The notes: generated by a model not told the origin, from the sequence alone. A DNA stretch of 5,423 nt from Collinsella sp. (GCA_022728415.1 JAIJJM010000171.1:1-5423), one strand, 5' to 3'. Numbered from the stretch's first letter, positions 1 through 5,423 are shown. Made by a program: numbers and translations.

Positions 1-1938
1 GCCCGAGTACTGCTTGATCTTGTCGGCGTCGCCCGCCTTCTGGGCAGCGACGAGCTTGGCGAAGACCGGGTGCTTAGCGTTCAGCTCGAGCACGCGCTGG
101 CTCTTGGGCATACCGTCGGGCGCGCCCTCGGGACCCTTCTGAAGCACCTTCTCCATTTCGAGCGAAAGCGGACCCTCGGTGGTGATGCAGGCGGGAGCGT
201 CAGTCAGGCGCGCAGAGACGGCAACCTTCTCGACCTTGTCGCCGAGCGCCTCCTTCATGGCGTTAAAGAGGTCCTCGTTCTCCTTAGTGGCGTCCTCGGC
301 CTCCCTCTTCTCGTCCTCGGTCGCCAAGTCAAGATCGCCGGTCGCGACGTTCTTAAGCTCCAGGTGACGATCCTCGACCTCAGGCTCGGCACCATCGGCA
401 ACCGCCTTCTCGGCAGCCTCGCGAGCAGCGTCATCCTCGTAGACCTTGGGCATATCGGCAGCCACGTACTCACGCATGGCCTGGAAGGTGAACTCATCCA
501 CGTCCTGCGTCAGCAGCAGCACATCGTAACCGCGCTCGAGCACGCCCTTCACGACGGGCATCTTGGCCAGACGCTCGCGCGAATCGCCGGCAGCATAGTA
601 GATTGCCTTCTGGCCCTCGGGCATGCCCTTGGCATACTCGGCAAGGGTGATCATCTTCTGCTCCTTGGCAGACCAGAACAGCAGCAGGTCGGCGAGCTCG
701 CCGGCCTTCATGCCGTAGCTCGAGTAGATGCCGTACTTAAGGCCGCGGCCAAAGTTTTCAAAGAACTTCTCATATGCCTCGCGGTCGTTGTCGCGCATGT
801 CCTCGAGATCGGCGGTGATCTTCTTCTCGACACGCTTGGCAATGGCTTTGAGCTGACGGTTCTGCTGCAGCGTCTCACGCGAAATGTTGAGCGACACGTC
901 GGCGGAATCCACGACGCCGCGGACAAAGTTGTAGTAATCGGGCAGCAGGTCGTCGCACTTCTCCATAATCAGCACGTTGGAGCTGTAGAGCGCCAGACCC
1001 TTCTCGTAATCCTTGCTGTACAAATCGAACGGGGCGCGACCCGGCACAAACAGCAGGGCGTCATACTCGAGCGTGCCCTCGGCATGGAAGCTGATGGTGC
1101 GCGCGGGGTCGTCAAAGTCGTGGAACGTGGACTTGTAGAACTCGTCGTAGTCCTTCTGCTCGACATCGGAGCTGCGCTTTTTCCAGATCGGCGTCATGGA
1201 GTTGATGGTCTCGAGCTCCTGGTAGTCCTCGTACTCGGGCTTGTAATCTTCCGGCGCATCCTCGGGCTTGGGCTTCTGGCGGCTCTTGGACACCATCATC
1301 TGGATCGGGTAACGCACATAGTTGCTGTACTGCTGAATCAGGCTCTTGAGGCCCCACTCGGTCAGGAAGCGATCGTAGGTCTCGGCCTCACCGTCGGCGT
1401 CGAGCTTCTCGTTCTCGCGCAGCGTCAGGACGACATCGGTACCGTGCTCGGCGCGCTCACCGTCTTCGATGGTGTAGCCCTCAAGACCATCAGACTCCCA
1501 CACGTGAGCGGTGTCCTCGCCATAGGCGCGGCTGACGACCTTCACGTGGCTGGCGACCATAAAGGCGGAGTAGAAACCCACGCCAAACTGGCCGATGATG
1601 TCGACATCGGAGCCCTGCTGCTCGGCGTTCTCGGTCTTAAACTCCTCGGAGCCGGAATGGGCGATGGTGCCCAGGTTGCGCTCGAGCTCCTCGGCGGTCA
1701 TGCCGATACCGTTATCCGAGATGGTAATGGTGCGGGCATCCTTATCAAAGGAGACACGAATGGCCAGGTCGCTCTGGTCGAGCTTGACGCTCGGATCCTG
1801 CAGGCTCTTAAAGTTGAGCTTGTCGACGGCATCGCTCGCATTGGAGATAAGCTCGCGCAGGAAGATTTCCTTATTGGTGTAGATGGAGTTGATCATGAGG
1901 TCGAGTAGTTTTTTGCTCTCGGTCTTAAATTGACGCAT
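1..1938 (-). CDS. htpG: Molecular chaperone HtpG (bacterial Hsp90), C-terminus cut by window edge
   Basis: ATP-dependent cytosolic chaperone of the Hsp90 family, acting as a homodimer in late folding and remodelling of client proteins. From the ATG at 1938 the frame stays open for 646 codons to the left edge, so only the extreme C-terminus is missing. The GHKL ATPase domain is complete: Glu29, the expected catalytic residue, lies in FLRELISNASDAVDKL (26-41, with Asn33 for Mg); then SDNGIGM (74-80), TIAHSGS (91-97) and GQFGVGFYS (116-124). A charged linker follows at about 217-245. The middle domain carries the conserved arginine of the NISRETLQ motif (Arg354), expected to contact the ATP phosphate. 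The dimerisation domain shows RLTDAPACI and, near the edge, LELNAKHPVF. The start is supported by AAAGGA six bases upstream and by the typical Hsp90 N-terminus (RQFKTESKKLLDLMINSIY). It has its own promoter and a structured leader. Identification is near certain. Confidence 0.98.
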   Translation of the reverse strand, partial: MRQFKTESKKLLDLMINSIYTNKEIFLRELISNASDAVDKLNFKSLQDPSVKLDQSDLAIRVSFDKDARTITISDNGIGMTAEELERNLGTIAHSGSEEFKTENAEQQGSDVDIIGQFGVGFYSAFMVASHVKVVSRAYGEDTAHVWESDGLEGYTIEDGERAEHGTDVVLTLRENEKLDADGEAETYDRFLTEWGLKSLIQQYSNYVRYPIQMMVSKSRQKPKPEDAPEDYKPEYEDYQELETINSMTPIWKKRSSDVEQKDYDEFYKSTFHDFDDPARTISFHAEGTLEYDALLFVPGRAPFDLYSKDYEKGLALYSSNVLIMEKCDDLLPDYYNFVRGVVDSADVSLNISRETLQQNRQLKAIAKRVEKKITADLEDMRDNDREAYEKFFENFGRGLKYGIYSSYGMKAGELADLLLFWSAKEQKMITLAEYAKGMPEGQKAIYYAAGDSRERLAKMPVVKGVLERGYDVLLLTQDVDEFTFQAMREYVAADMPKVYEDDAAREAAEKAVADGAEPEVEDRHLELKNVATGDLDLATEDEKREAEDATKENEDLFNAMKEALGDKVEKVAVSARLTDAPACITTEGPLSLEMEKVLQKGPEGAPDGMPKSQRVLELNAKHPVFAKLVAAQKAGDADKIKQYSG

Positions 1939-1969
1939 GTGCAGTCCTTTCGCGCTACCCCTGCCCGCC

Positions 1970-1993
1970 AAAACGGCCCGGTTGCCCGAGCCG
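1970..1993 (-). terminator. Terminator-like hairpin in the htpG leader (GCAA tetraloop, TTTT tail)
   Basis: Read on the minus strand, CGGCTCGG (1993-1986) and CCGGGCCG (1981-1974) form an eight-pair stem with one G.T wobble, closed by a GCAA loop (GNRA type) and followed by TTTT (1973-1970). This has the form of a rho-independent terminator, though the T-run is short. The T-run follows the stem only in the minus orientation. It may end transcripts coming from the GNAT gene. Because it lies downstream of the likely htpG promoter and only about 20 bases before the htpG ribosome binding site, it could also act as an attenuator or mRNA structure for htpG. The structure is read directly; its function is inferred. 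Confidence 0.55.
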
Positions 1994-2024
1994 CATCGCA
2001 GACCTGCTATGTTCAGACTTAGAT

Positions 2025-2054
2025 TTTATAACCCATTAGCGCGCATATATACAA
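2025..2054 (-). promoter_or_regulatory. Probable sigma-70-type promoter of htpG
   Basis: On the minus strand a TTGTAT -35 box (2054-2049) and a TATAAA -10 box (2030-2025) are separated by 18 bases. The boxes match the consensus at four and five of six positions. Transcription would begin near 2018 and give a leader of about 80 bases before the ATG at 1938. I saw no CIRCE (HrcA) or HAIR (HspR) inverted repeat nearby, so there is no sequence sign of the classical heat-shock repressors. Confidence 0.5.
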
Positions 2055-2103
2055 ACGGAACCGAAAAACTGTATGTTGCAATGCCCCATGCGCCAATTGT
2101 CGA

Positions 2104-2150
2104 GGAGTGTCCCAAACTGCCGGCAGAAAAGGAACGTCCCTATCTGTCGC
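2104..2150. repeat. REP-like intergenic repeat candidate at the 3' end of the GNAT gene
   Basis: On the plus strand two near-identical decamers, GGAGTGTCCC (2104-2113) and GGAACGTCCC (2131-2140), recur with a 27-base period. Between them lies the perfect palindrome CTGCCGGCAG (2117-2126), flanked by A-runs. A further CTGTC follows to 2150, reaching into the last GNAT codons; the GNAT stop TAG lies inside the GACAGATAGGGAC segment of the minus strand. The form is that of a small dispersed intergenic element of the REP type. A related sequence occurs on the far side of the GNAT gene at 2661-2681. Its copy number in the genome cannot be judged from one window. Confidence 0.35.
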
Positions 2151-2640
2151 CCAGCAGCTTGGCCATCCATGCATGGGGCTGGCCTTCGTCCTCAAAGTCT
2201 ACCGGGGCGATCTGCGTGTAGCCCGCTTTGGCATAGAGCGGCAGCACGTATTCCTGTGCATGCAGCTTTATGAGCTTGGCGCCGGCATCACGCGCGCACG
2301 TATCACTCGCCTCGACAATCTTGCTCGCCAAACCGCGACGGCGCATGCTCGGCAGCACGGCGACGCGCCCCATAATGTAGGTCTCCCCCGCCGCAATGCC
2401 TTCGTCCATGTCGCACGCCGGCGACACCGGGGCTTCGGCATCTGCCGCACGCTCCAGCTCTTCGGGAAACACGCGCGAACAGCCAGCGAGCTCACCGTCA
2501 ACGTAGAGCGTCACGTGGATGCAACTCGGAGCTTCGTCGATAGCGTCAAACTCGTTTTCGTAGCCCTGTTCGTCCATAAAAACGGCGCGGCGCACCAGCG
2601 CCGCGTCCTCAAAGCAACCCGTCTTAAGTTGGATATCCAT
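2140..2640 (-). CDS. GNAT-family N-acetyltransferase
   Basis: Cytosolic acyl-CoA-dependent transferase of 166 residues, substrate unknown. The GNAT core is clear. An N-terminal part with AVFMDEQGY (19-27) resembles the ElaA/YjcF-like GNATs. Motif A is GRVAVLPSMRRRGLASKIVE (91-110), where R100-x-x-G103-x-A105 is the pyrophosphate-binding loop for acetyl-CoA. Motif B is IKLHAQEYVLPLYAKAGY (124-141), with Tyr136 in the usual proton-donor position. The end, FEDEGQPHAWM (149-159), also fits the ElaA/YjcF group. An acidic, Ala-rich loop sits at about 59-86. The ATG at 2640 has an excellent GAAGGGG site (2652-2646) five bases upstream. It starts 39 bases after the phosphatase stop with no terminator between, so cotranscription with the polysaccharide-control genes is likely. 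That placement does not show it acts on the polymer. The family is secure; the substrate is not. Confidence 0.9.
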   Translation of the reverse strand: MDIQLKTGCFEDAALVRRAVFMDEQGYENEFDAIDEAPSCIHVTLYVDGELAGCSRVFPEELERAADAEAPVSPACDMDEGIAAGETYIMGRVAVLPSMRRRGLASKIVEASDTCARDAGAKLIKLHAQEYVLPLYAKAGYTQIAPVDFEDEGQPHAWMAKLLGDR

Positions 2641-2660
2641 GGCTGCCCCTTCATTCGATG

Positions 2661-2681
2661 CGAACGTTAGGGACAGATTTT
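2661..2681. repeat. Second GGGACAG repeat-like segment, between phosphatase and GNAT genes
   Basis: On the plus strand this reads CGAACGTTAGGGACAGATTTT. It shares the TAGGGAC core, a nearby ACGT(T) and a terminal TTTT with the minus-strand reading of 2150-2127 (GACAGATAGGGACGTTCC, then TTTT). The two copies are therefore inverted relative to each other and point outward from the GNAT gene. The match is short and imperfect, and this could be coincidence. Confidence 0.25.
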
Positions 2682-3330
2682 AGCGAAAATGAGCGCCGCG
2701 AACGCTAAACTGCGCGCAAGCTTTTGCCAAGCAATCGTAGTGCCCCACGTTATGAGCATCGCTCGCAATAAAGCTGTACAAGTTCTGATCGAACAGACGC
2801 TGCGCCGGCTTTTTCTCCCGGCCAAAGCGGCCGCCGGCGATAAAGTCTGCCGAAGCCTGCAGCTTGCAACCCATATCGACCAGACGCTCTGCCACGCTTA
2901 TATCCTTTTGAACCGCACGATATCGCTCGGGATGAGCGATAATCACCTGGTAGCCGCGGCATTGTAAATCGTAAATCGTACTCTCGTACTCTCTAAACGC
3001 ATAAGCGTCAGCATGCGTCGAAAGCTCAAGCAGGAACTCATTGGTTCCATCGAAATGCAGGTAATCCGCGGTGTCGATGCCCAGCTCGACGAGCTTTCGA
3101 TGGTTGACCTCAAAGCCCATCTGAAGCGGAAAGCCCTCCGCGTTATCCCGCAATAACTCAAAGGCATCCCACATCTTGTCGTAGTCAAAATAGGGATCAC
3201 GGCAGTGCGGGGTGCAGACAATTCTGGTTACGCCAGCCTGCTTGGCAGCTGCAAGCATCGCCAAGCTCTCATCAAGGTCGGCGGCGCCGTCGTCTACACC
3301 CGGCAAGATATGACAATGAATGTCGCGCAT
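2680..3330 (-). CDS. cpsB: CpsB/YwqE-type PHP-family protein-tyrosine phosphatase
   Basis: Manganese-type metallophosphatase that removes phosphate from the tyrosine cluster of the partner kinase, completing the phosphorylation cycle that controls polysaccharide length and export. The PHP metal-site motifs appear in order: DIHCHILPGVDDGA (3-16, with H5, H7 and D14), TPHCRDP (40-46, H42), GFEVN (72-76, E74), LLELS (100-104, E102), IIAHPERY (130-137, H133 and R136) and SDAHN (190-194, D191 and H193). All expected metal ligands are present, so it should be active. It has 216 residues against about 240-255 usual for the family; the missing part lies after SDAHN, where only some 22 residues remain and the usual closing helix with an NP motif is absent. 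It begins 17 bases after the kinase stop, with AAGG seven bases before the ATG. Two short tandem duplications lie inside the gene at 2964-2993. Confidence 0.93.
   Translation of the reverse strand: MRDIHCHILPGVDDGAADLDESLAMLAAAKQAGVTRIVCTPHCRDPYFDYDKMWDAFELLRDNAEGFPLQMGFEVNHRKLVELGIDTADYLHFDGTNEFLLELSTHADAYAFREYESTIYDLQCRGYQVIIAHPERYRAVQKDISVAERLVDMGCKLQASADFIAGGRFGREKKPAQRLFDQNLYSFIASDAHNVGHYDCLAKACAQFSVRGAHFR
2964..2993. repeat. Two adjacent short tandem duplications inside the phosphatase gene
   Basis: On the plus strand GTAAATC occurs twice in tandem (2964-2970, 2971-2977), followed at once by GTACTCTC twice in tandem (2978-2985, 2986-2993). They encode the EYESTIYDL stretch at about residues 114-122, just before the IIAHPERY motif. 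The units are seven and eight bases, so loss or gain of one unit would shift the reading frame. The repeats are exact; any biological role is inferred. Confidence 0.85.
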
Positions 3331-3347
3331 AGGTCGACCTTAATCAA

Positions 3348-4085
3348 CTAAACATTTGCCCGGTTGGTAAAGGTGCCCTTTTTAGAAGCACCTTGGGCAG
3401 CGGAGCCGTTCTTTACCTTCTTACCTTCCTTGGTGTAGTAAGAATAGTAATACTCGCTGGTCTCGGTCTCACAGTAATTCATAACGGTACCGATGAGCTT
3501 AACCTTCTCGGACTTTTTAAGCTGAGCGATGGCGTTGAGCGCCTCCTCGCGCTTGGTGAAGTCTTCGCGCACCACAAACAACGTGCCGTCAGTCAGGCTG
3601 GCGATCTCGGCAGCATCGATAAAGGTGCCGACCGGAGGAGCGTCAAAGATGACATACTGGAACTTGGCAGACAACGCCTTAACCAGCTTGGCAAAACGGT
3701 GAGACACGATGATGTCGGCAGGATTGGGAATATGAGGCTCCGCATCGAGGAAGTAGAAGTTCTTCTGACCCGTCTCGGCGATTGCCTGGTCGATGGAAAT
3801 CTGATCGGACAGGACTGCGTAGAGTCCACCACGCGAACGGACATCAAGCATGTCGGAAAGAGACCTGCGACGCATATCTCCCTCGACCAGAAGAACGCTC
3901 TTGCCGCTGGTGGCGATAGCTTGGGCCAGGTTGATGGAAACCGTAGACTTACCCTCGTTGGGAATCGAGGACGTAACGGTAATGGTGCGGATGGGGTCAT
4001 CCACGCTCGCAAAGCGAATGTTAGCCAGAAGGGTCTTGGCGGCATTCTGTACAACGAGCTTATCAGTGTTCTTAGCCCTAGCCAT
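3348..4085 (-). CDS. cpsD: CpsD/YwqD-type bacterial tyrosine kinase (BY-kinase)
   Basis: Cytoplasmic P-loop kinase that autophosphorylates on a C-terminal tyrosine cluster when bound to its membrane activator, controlling assembly and export of capsule or exopolysaccharide. In 245 residues, the usual length for a stand-alone Gram-positive form, the order is: Walker A SSIPNEGKST (39-48, K46); Walker A' VLLVEGDMRRRS (64-75); Walker B YVIFDAPPVG (144-153); then the cluster SEYYYSYYTKEGK (210-222) with five tyrosines at 212-214, 216 and 217. A Lys-rich tail of about 25 residues follows. The Walker A' motif is slightly unusual: Glu68 replaces the first Asp of the common D-x-D-x-R pattern, and RRR stands for the common RRP or RKP. 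The ATG lies two bases after the upstream stop, with AAAGGTGG (4102-4095) inside the end of the preceding gene, indicating translational coupling to its activator. A ParA/Mrp-type ATPase is the alternative, but the tyrosine cluster and neighbours rule it out. Confidence 0.95.
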   Translation of the reverse strand: MARAKNTDKLVVQNAAKTLLANIRFASVDDPIRTITVTSSIPNEGKSTVSINLAQAIATSGKSVLLVEGDMRRRSLSDMLDVRSRGGLYAVLSDQISIDQAIAETGQKNFYFLDAEPHIPNPADIIVSHRFAKLVKALSAKFQYVIFDAPPVGTFIDAAEIASLTDGTLFVVREDFTKREEALNAIAQLKKSEKVKLIGTVMNYCETETSEYYYSYYTKEGKKVKNGSAAQGASKKGTFTNRANV

Positions 4086-4087
4086 GC

Positions 4088-4744
4088 CTATTTACCACCT
4101 TTCATAGCCGGAATTCGGCCGACAACGGGAATACCAAGGAGCTCTTCTGCCTCTTCGACACCGCGGATGCGCGTGTTGAGCATATCTGCCAAAACGACAT
4201 AGGCAATTGCGATAAAGACGCCGGCGAGGAACGCAACGGCGACGTACAGCGTGCGCTTGGGACCACTGGGGGATTCGGGGGTCTTAGCCTTATCGATAAC
4301 GTTGATGCTCTGAGCGGCACCGACATTCTGGGCGACCGTGCTCACCGAGCTGGCCATGGCCCTTGCCACCTCCGCCGTCTTCTCGGCATCGGTGCCCGTC
4401 ACCGAAAGCGTGATGACGCGCGTCGTGGTCTCGGAGGAAACGGAGATCTTGTAGTCATCTAGATCGGCGAGGCCCAGATCCTTGGCAGCACCGCCCTTAA
4501 CGCTATCGCTATCGAGCAGCGTGGCGATATCGTTGGAAAGCATCTGGCTCGCCGAAAGATCGTTGTAGCTCATCTGACCGCTATCGTCGGTCTTGGCGAG
4601 AACGTACATGCTCGTCGTGGCGGTGTAGGTGTTGTCCATCATAGCGAAGGACACCACGCCCATGGCGATTGCACAGACCACCGGAAGGGCGATAACCAGC
4701 TTGAGGTGCTTTTTGAGCAGCTGGAACAGTTCGAGAAGGGTCAT
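4088..4744 (-). CDS. cpsC: Wzz/CpsC-type chain-length regulator and tyrosine-kinase activator
   Basis: Polysaccharide co-polymerase of the cytoplasmic membrane, 218 residues. It sets polymer chain length and presents a cytoplasmic tail that activates the BY-kinase encoded next. Layout: a short cytoplasmic N-terminus typical of Wzz domains (LLELFQLLKKHLK, 3-15), first membrane segment about 16-36, an external domain about 37-164 with the Ala- and Thr-rich helical stretch seen in this family, a Pro-containing motif just before the second helix (KTPESPSGPKR, 154-164), second membrane segment about 166-186, and a tail reading RIRGVEEAEELLGIPVVGRIP (192-212). That tail matches the family's kinase-binding segment. 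The ATG at 4744 is chosen for its start-proximal Wzz motif and for GAAAGG (4758-4753) eight bases upstream. It is the first gene of the three-gene set. The name varies between genera (CpsC, YwqC/TkmA, CapA, EpsA-like); no linked glycosyltransferase tells which polymer it serves. Confidence 0.93.
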   Translation of the reverse strand: MTLLELFQLLKKHLKLVIALPVVCAIAMGVVSFAMMDNTYTATTSMYVLAKTDDSGQMSYNDLSASQMLSNDIATLLDSDSVKGGAAKDLGLADLDDYKISVSSETTTRVITLSVTGTDAEKTAEVARAMASSVSTVAQNVGAAQSINVIDKAKTPESPSGPKRTLYVAVAFLAGVFIAIAYVVLADMLNTRIRGVEEAEELLGIPVVGRIPAMKGGK

Positions 4745-4823
4745 GCAGCTTGCCTTTCATTTCCCAAGTTCATATCGACAAAACTTTTCCTATGTTATCG
4801 CATCTTTCCTGCCATGCCCGAAC

Positions 4824-4863
4824 TCTATACATAAGATACAGCACAGACGGCGATGTTGCGCAA
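4824..4863 (-). promoter_or_regulatory. Possible promoter region of the wzz-kinase-phosphatase set
   Basis: The strong terminator upstream implies that the set needs its own promoter within 4745-4868. The best candidates on the minus strand are TTGCGC (4863-4858) as -35 with TATCTT (4838-4833) at a wide 19-base spacing, or TATAGA (4829-4824) as a -10 without a good -35. Neither is convincing. The -35 candidate abuts the terminator tail. No clear operator palindrome was seen in the rest of this gap. Confidence 0.28.
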
Positions 4864-4897
4864 TAATAACGCCGCATCGGCAACCCCGGTGCGGCGT
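4862..4897 (-). terminator. Rho-independent terminator after the histidine kinase gene
   Basis: Read on the minus strand, ACGCCGCACCGG (4897-4886) pairs with CCGATGCGGCGT (4880-4869) in a twelve-pair stem with one G.T wobble and a five-base loop, followed by TATTATT (4868-4862). It sits 24 bases past the histidine kinase stop and should separate that operon from the wzz set. T-rich sequence also flanks the other side of the stem on the minus strand (TTGTTTTG), so on the plus strand only an A-rich run follows, and a bidirectional role is unlikely. Confidence 0.8.
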
Positions 4898-4921
4898 CAA
4901 AACAACACGGTTGCCGCATTG

Positions 4922-5423
4922 CTACGCAAATGATTCGTCCTGCTGTACGGGAAACGTTACCGTAATGGTGGTCCCCACGCCCGGCTCACTCGACAGGTCA
5001 ATCGAGGCGTGATGGTACAGAGCGGCGTGCTTGACGATCGCCAAACCCAGACCGGTGCCGCCACGCGCCTTAGAACGACTCTTGTCAACGCGATAGAAAC
5101 GCTCGAACACTTTACCCTGTTCCTCGGGCGCAATACCGATACCCGTGTCGGCAACAGACAGATACGGATGACCCTCATCATTGGTCCCACAGCACAGTGT
5201 GACCGTACCGTCAGGTCGGTTATAACGAATGGCGTTGCTTGCCAGGTTATAGATCAGCTCGTCGATCAGGCGCGGCACACCTTCGATCACCACGGGCTTC
5301 GTCTCGTGCCCAATGGTCACATCCGACTGCCGGGCAACCTGCTCAAGACGCTGTTCCACCGTCAAAATGGCACGAGAGAGCTCGATGGGCTCCGTGGACC
5401 CAATGGGCACCGCCTCGCCCTCG
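4922..5423 (-). CDS. PhoR-like sensor histidine kinase, C-terminal ATP-binding domain (partial)
   Basis: Membrane-associated sensor of a two-component system. Only the last 166 residues are visible, so the sensor domain, membrane segments and phosphorylated His box lie beyond the right edge. The catalytic HATPase_c domain is complete. In order it shows the N box DELIYNLASNAIRYN (near 5263-5219), the G1 box VADTGIGIAPEE (near 5155-5120), the F box VFERFYRVDKSRS (near 5110-5072) and the G2 box GGTGLGLAIVKH (near 5062-5027). The protein ends FPVQQDESFA, with TAG at 4922. The KARGGTGLGL form, and RFYRVDKSRS, are typical of the PhoR/PhoB-linked (OmpR-type) group. A response-regulator gene would be expected immediately upstream. 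Whether it controls the polysaccharide genes next door cannot be judged, since a terminator separates them. A GTG at 5410 is an internal valine rather than a start, because the frame is open to the window edge. Confidence 0.95.
   Translation of the reverse strand, partial: EGEAVPIGSTEPIELSRAILTVEQRLEQVARQSDVTIGHETKPVVIEGVPRLIDELIYNLASNAIRYNRPDGTVTLCCGTNDEGHPYLSVADTGIGIAPEEQGKVFERFYRVDKSRSKARGGTGLGLAIVKHAALYHHASIDLSSEPGVGTTITVTFPVQQDESFA

Noticed and set aside
70..1908. A 612-codon open frame on the plus strand, antisense to htpG
   Set aside because: It lies wholly opposite htpG. Long open antisense frames are expected opposite GC-rich, strongly codon-biased genes. The peptide is a low-information Leu/Val/Gly/His-rich product and resembles no family I know, while the htpG frame has every Hsp90 motif.
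1939..2139. A CIRCE or HAIR heat-shock operator before htpG
   Set aside because: I searched by eye for TTAGCACTC/GAGTGCTAA and CTTGAGT/ACTCAAG arms and found only short partial matches such as GCTAA, without a paired arm.
1937..2221. A 94-codon plus-strand frame in the htpG-GNAT gap
   Set aside because: It overlaps the htpG leader and the 3' end of the GNAT gene, has no convincing ribosome binding site, and its sequence shows no family resemblance.
2641..2679. A terminator between the phosphatase and GNAT genes
   Set aside because: No GC-rich stem followed by a T-run can be drawn in this short gap; only weak pairing near GCGCTCATTTTCGC was seen.
3393..4202. A 269-codon open frame on the plus strand, antisense to the tyrosine kinase and the end of wzz
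   Set aside because: Same shadow effect: it crosses two real coupled genes on the other strand and has no recognisable domain.
4629..5012. A 127-codon plus-strand frame spanning the gap between wzz and the histidine kinase
   Set aside because: It runs antisense into both flanking genes and across the terminator, is rich in Arg, Ser and Cys, and shows no motif.

Overview
The window looks like part of a chromosome from a moderately GC-rich, single-membrane (Gram-positive type) bacterium. A member of the Coriobacteriia (Collinsella or a relative) is my best guess. The guess rests on the GC-rich codon style, on a polysaccharide co-polymerase and tyrosine kinase encoded as two separate proteins (the Gram-positive arrangement), and on overall protein resemblance. 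No 16S rRNA or other decisive marker is present. All six genes lie on the minus strand, so the window reads from right to left.

In reading order: (1) 5423-4922, the C-terminal ATP-binding half of a PhoR-like sensor histidine kinase whose N-terminus lies outside the window; it is followed by a strong rho-independent terminator at 4869-4897. (2) 4744-2680, a compact three-gene set for control of exopolysaccharide or capsule: a Wzz/CpsC-type membrane chain-length regulator, a CpsD/YwqD-type bacterial tyrosine kinase with a C-terminal tyrosine cluster, and a CpsB/YwqE-type PHP-family tyrosine phosphatase. The order matches the Bacillus ywqC-ywqD-ywqE layout. The membrane protein activates the kinase, the kinase autophosphorylates its tyrosine cluster, and the phosphatase reverses this; the cycle controls polymer length and export. 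No glycosyltransferase or polymerase genes are in view. (3) 2640-2140, a GNAT-family acetyltransferase close behind the phosphatase. (4) 1938 to the left edge, htpG (Hsp90), missing only its extreme C-terminus, with its own promoter and a leader containing a terminator-like hairpin.

The only non-coding stretches are 2141 bp or less from a gene and short: about 200 bp before htpG, about 40 bp before the GNAT gene, and about 180 bp between the histidine kinase and wzz. The most interesting material is there: a GNRA-loop hairpin with a T-run between the htpG promoter and its ribosome binding site; GGGAC-rich repeat-like sequences at both ends of the GNAT gene, next to a phosphatase that seems short at its C-terminus; and possible alternative base pairing around the histidine kinase terminator. 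I see no RNA genes, insertion sequences, CRISPR arrays or origins, and no gene set that looks like a wholly undescribed system.
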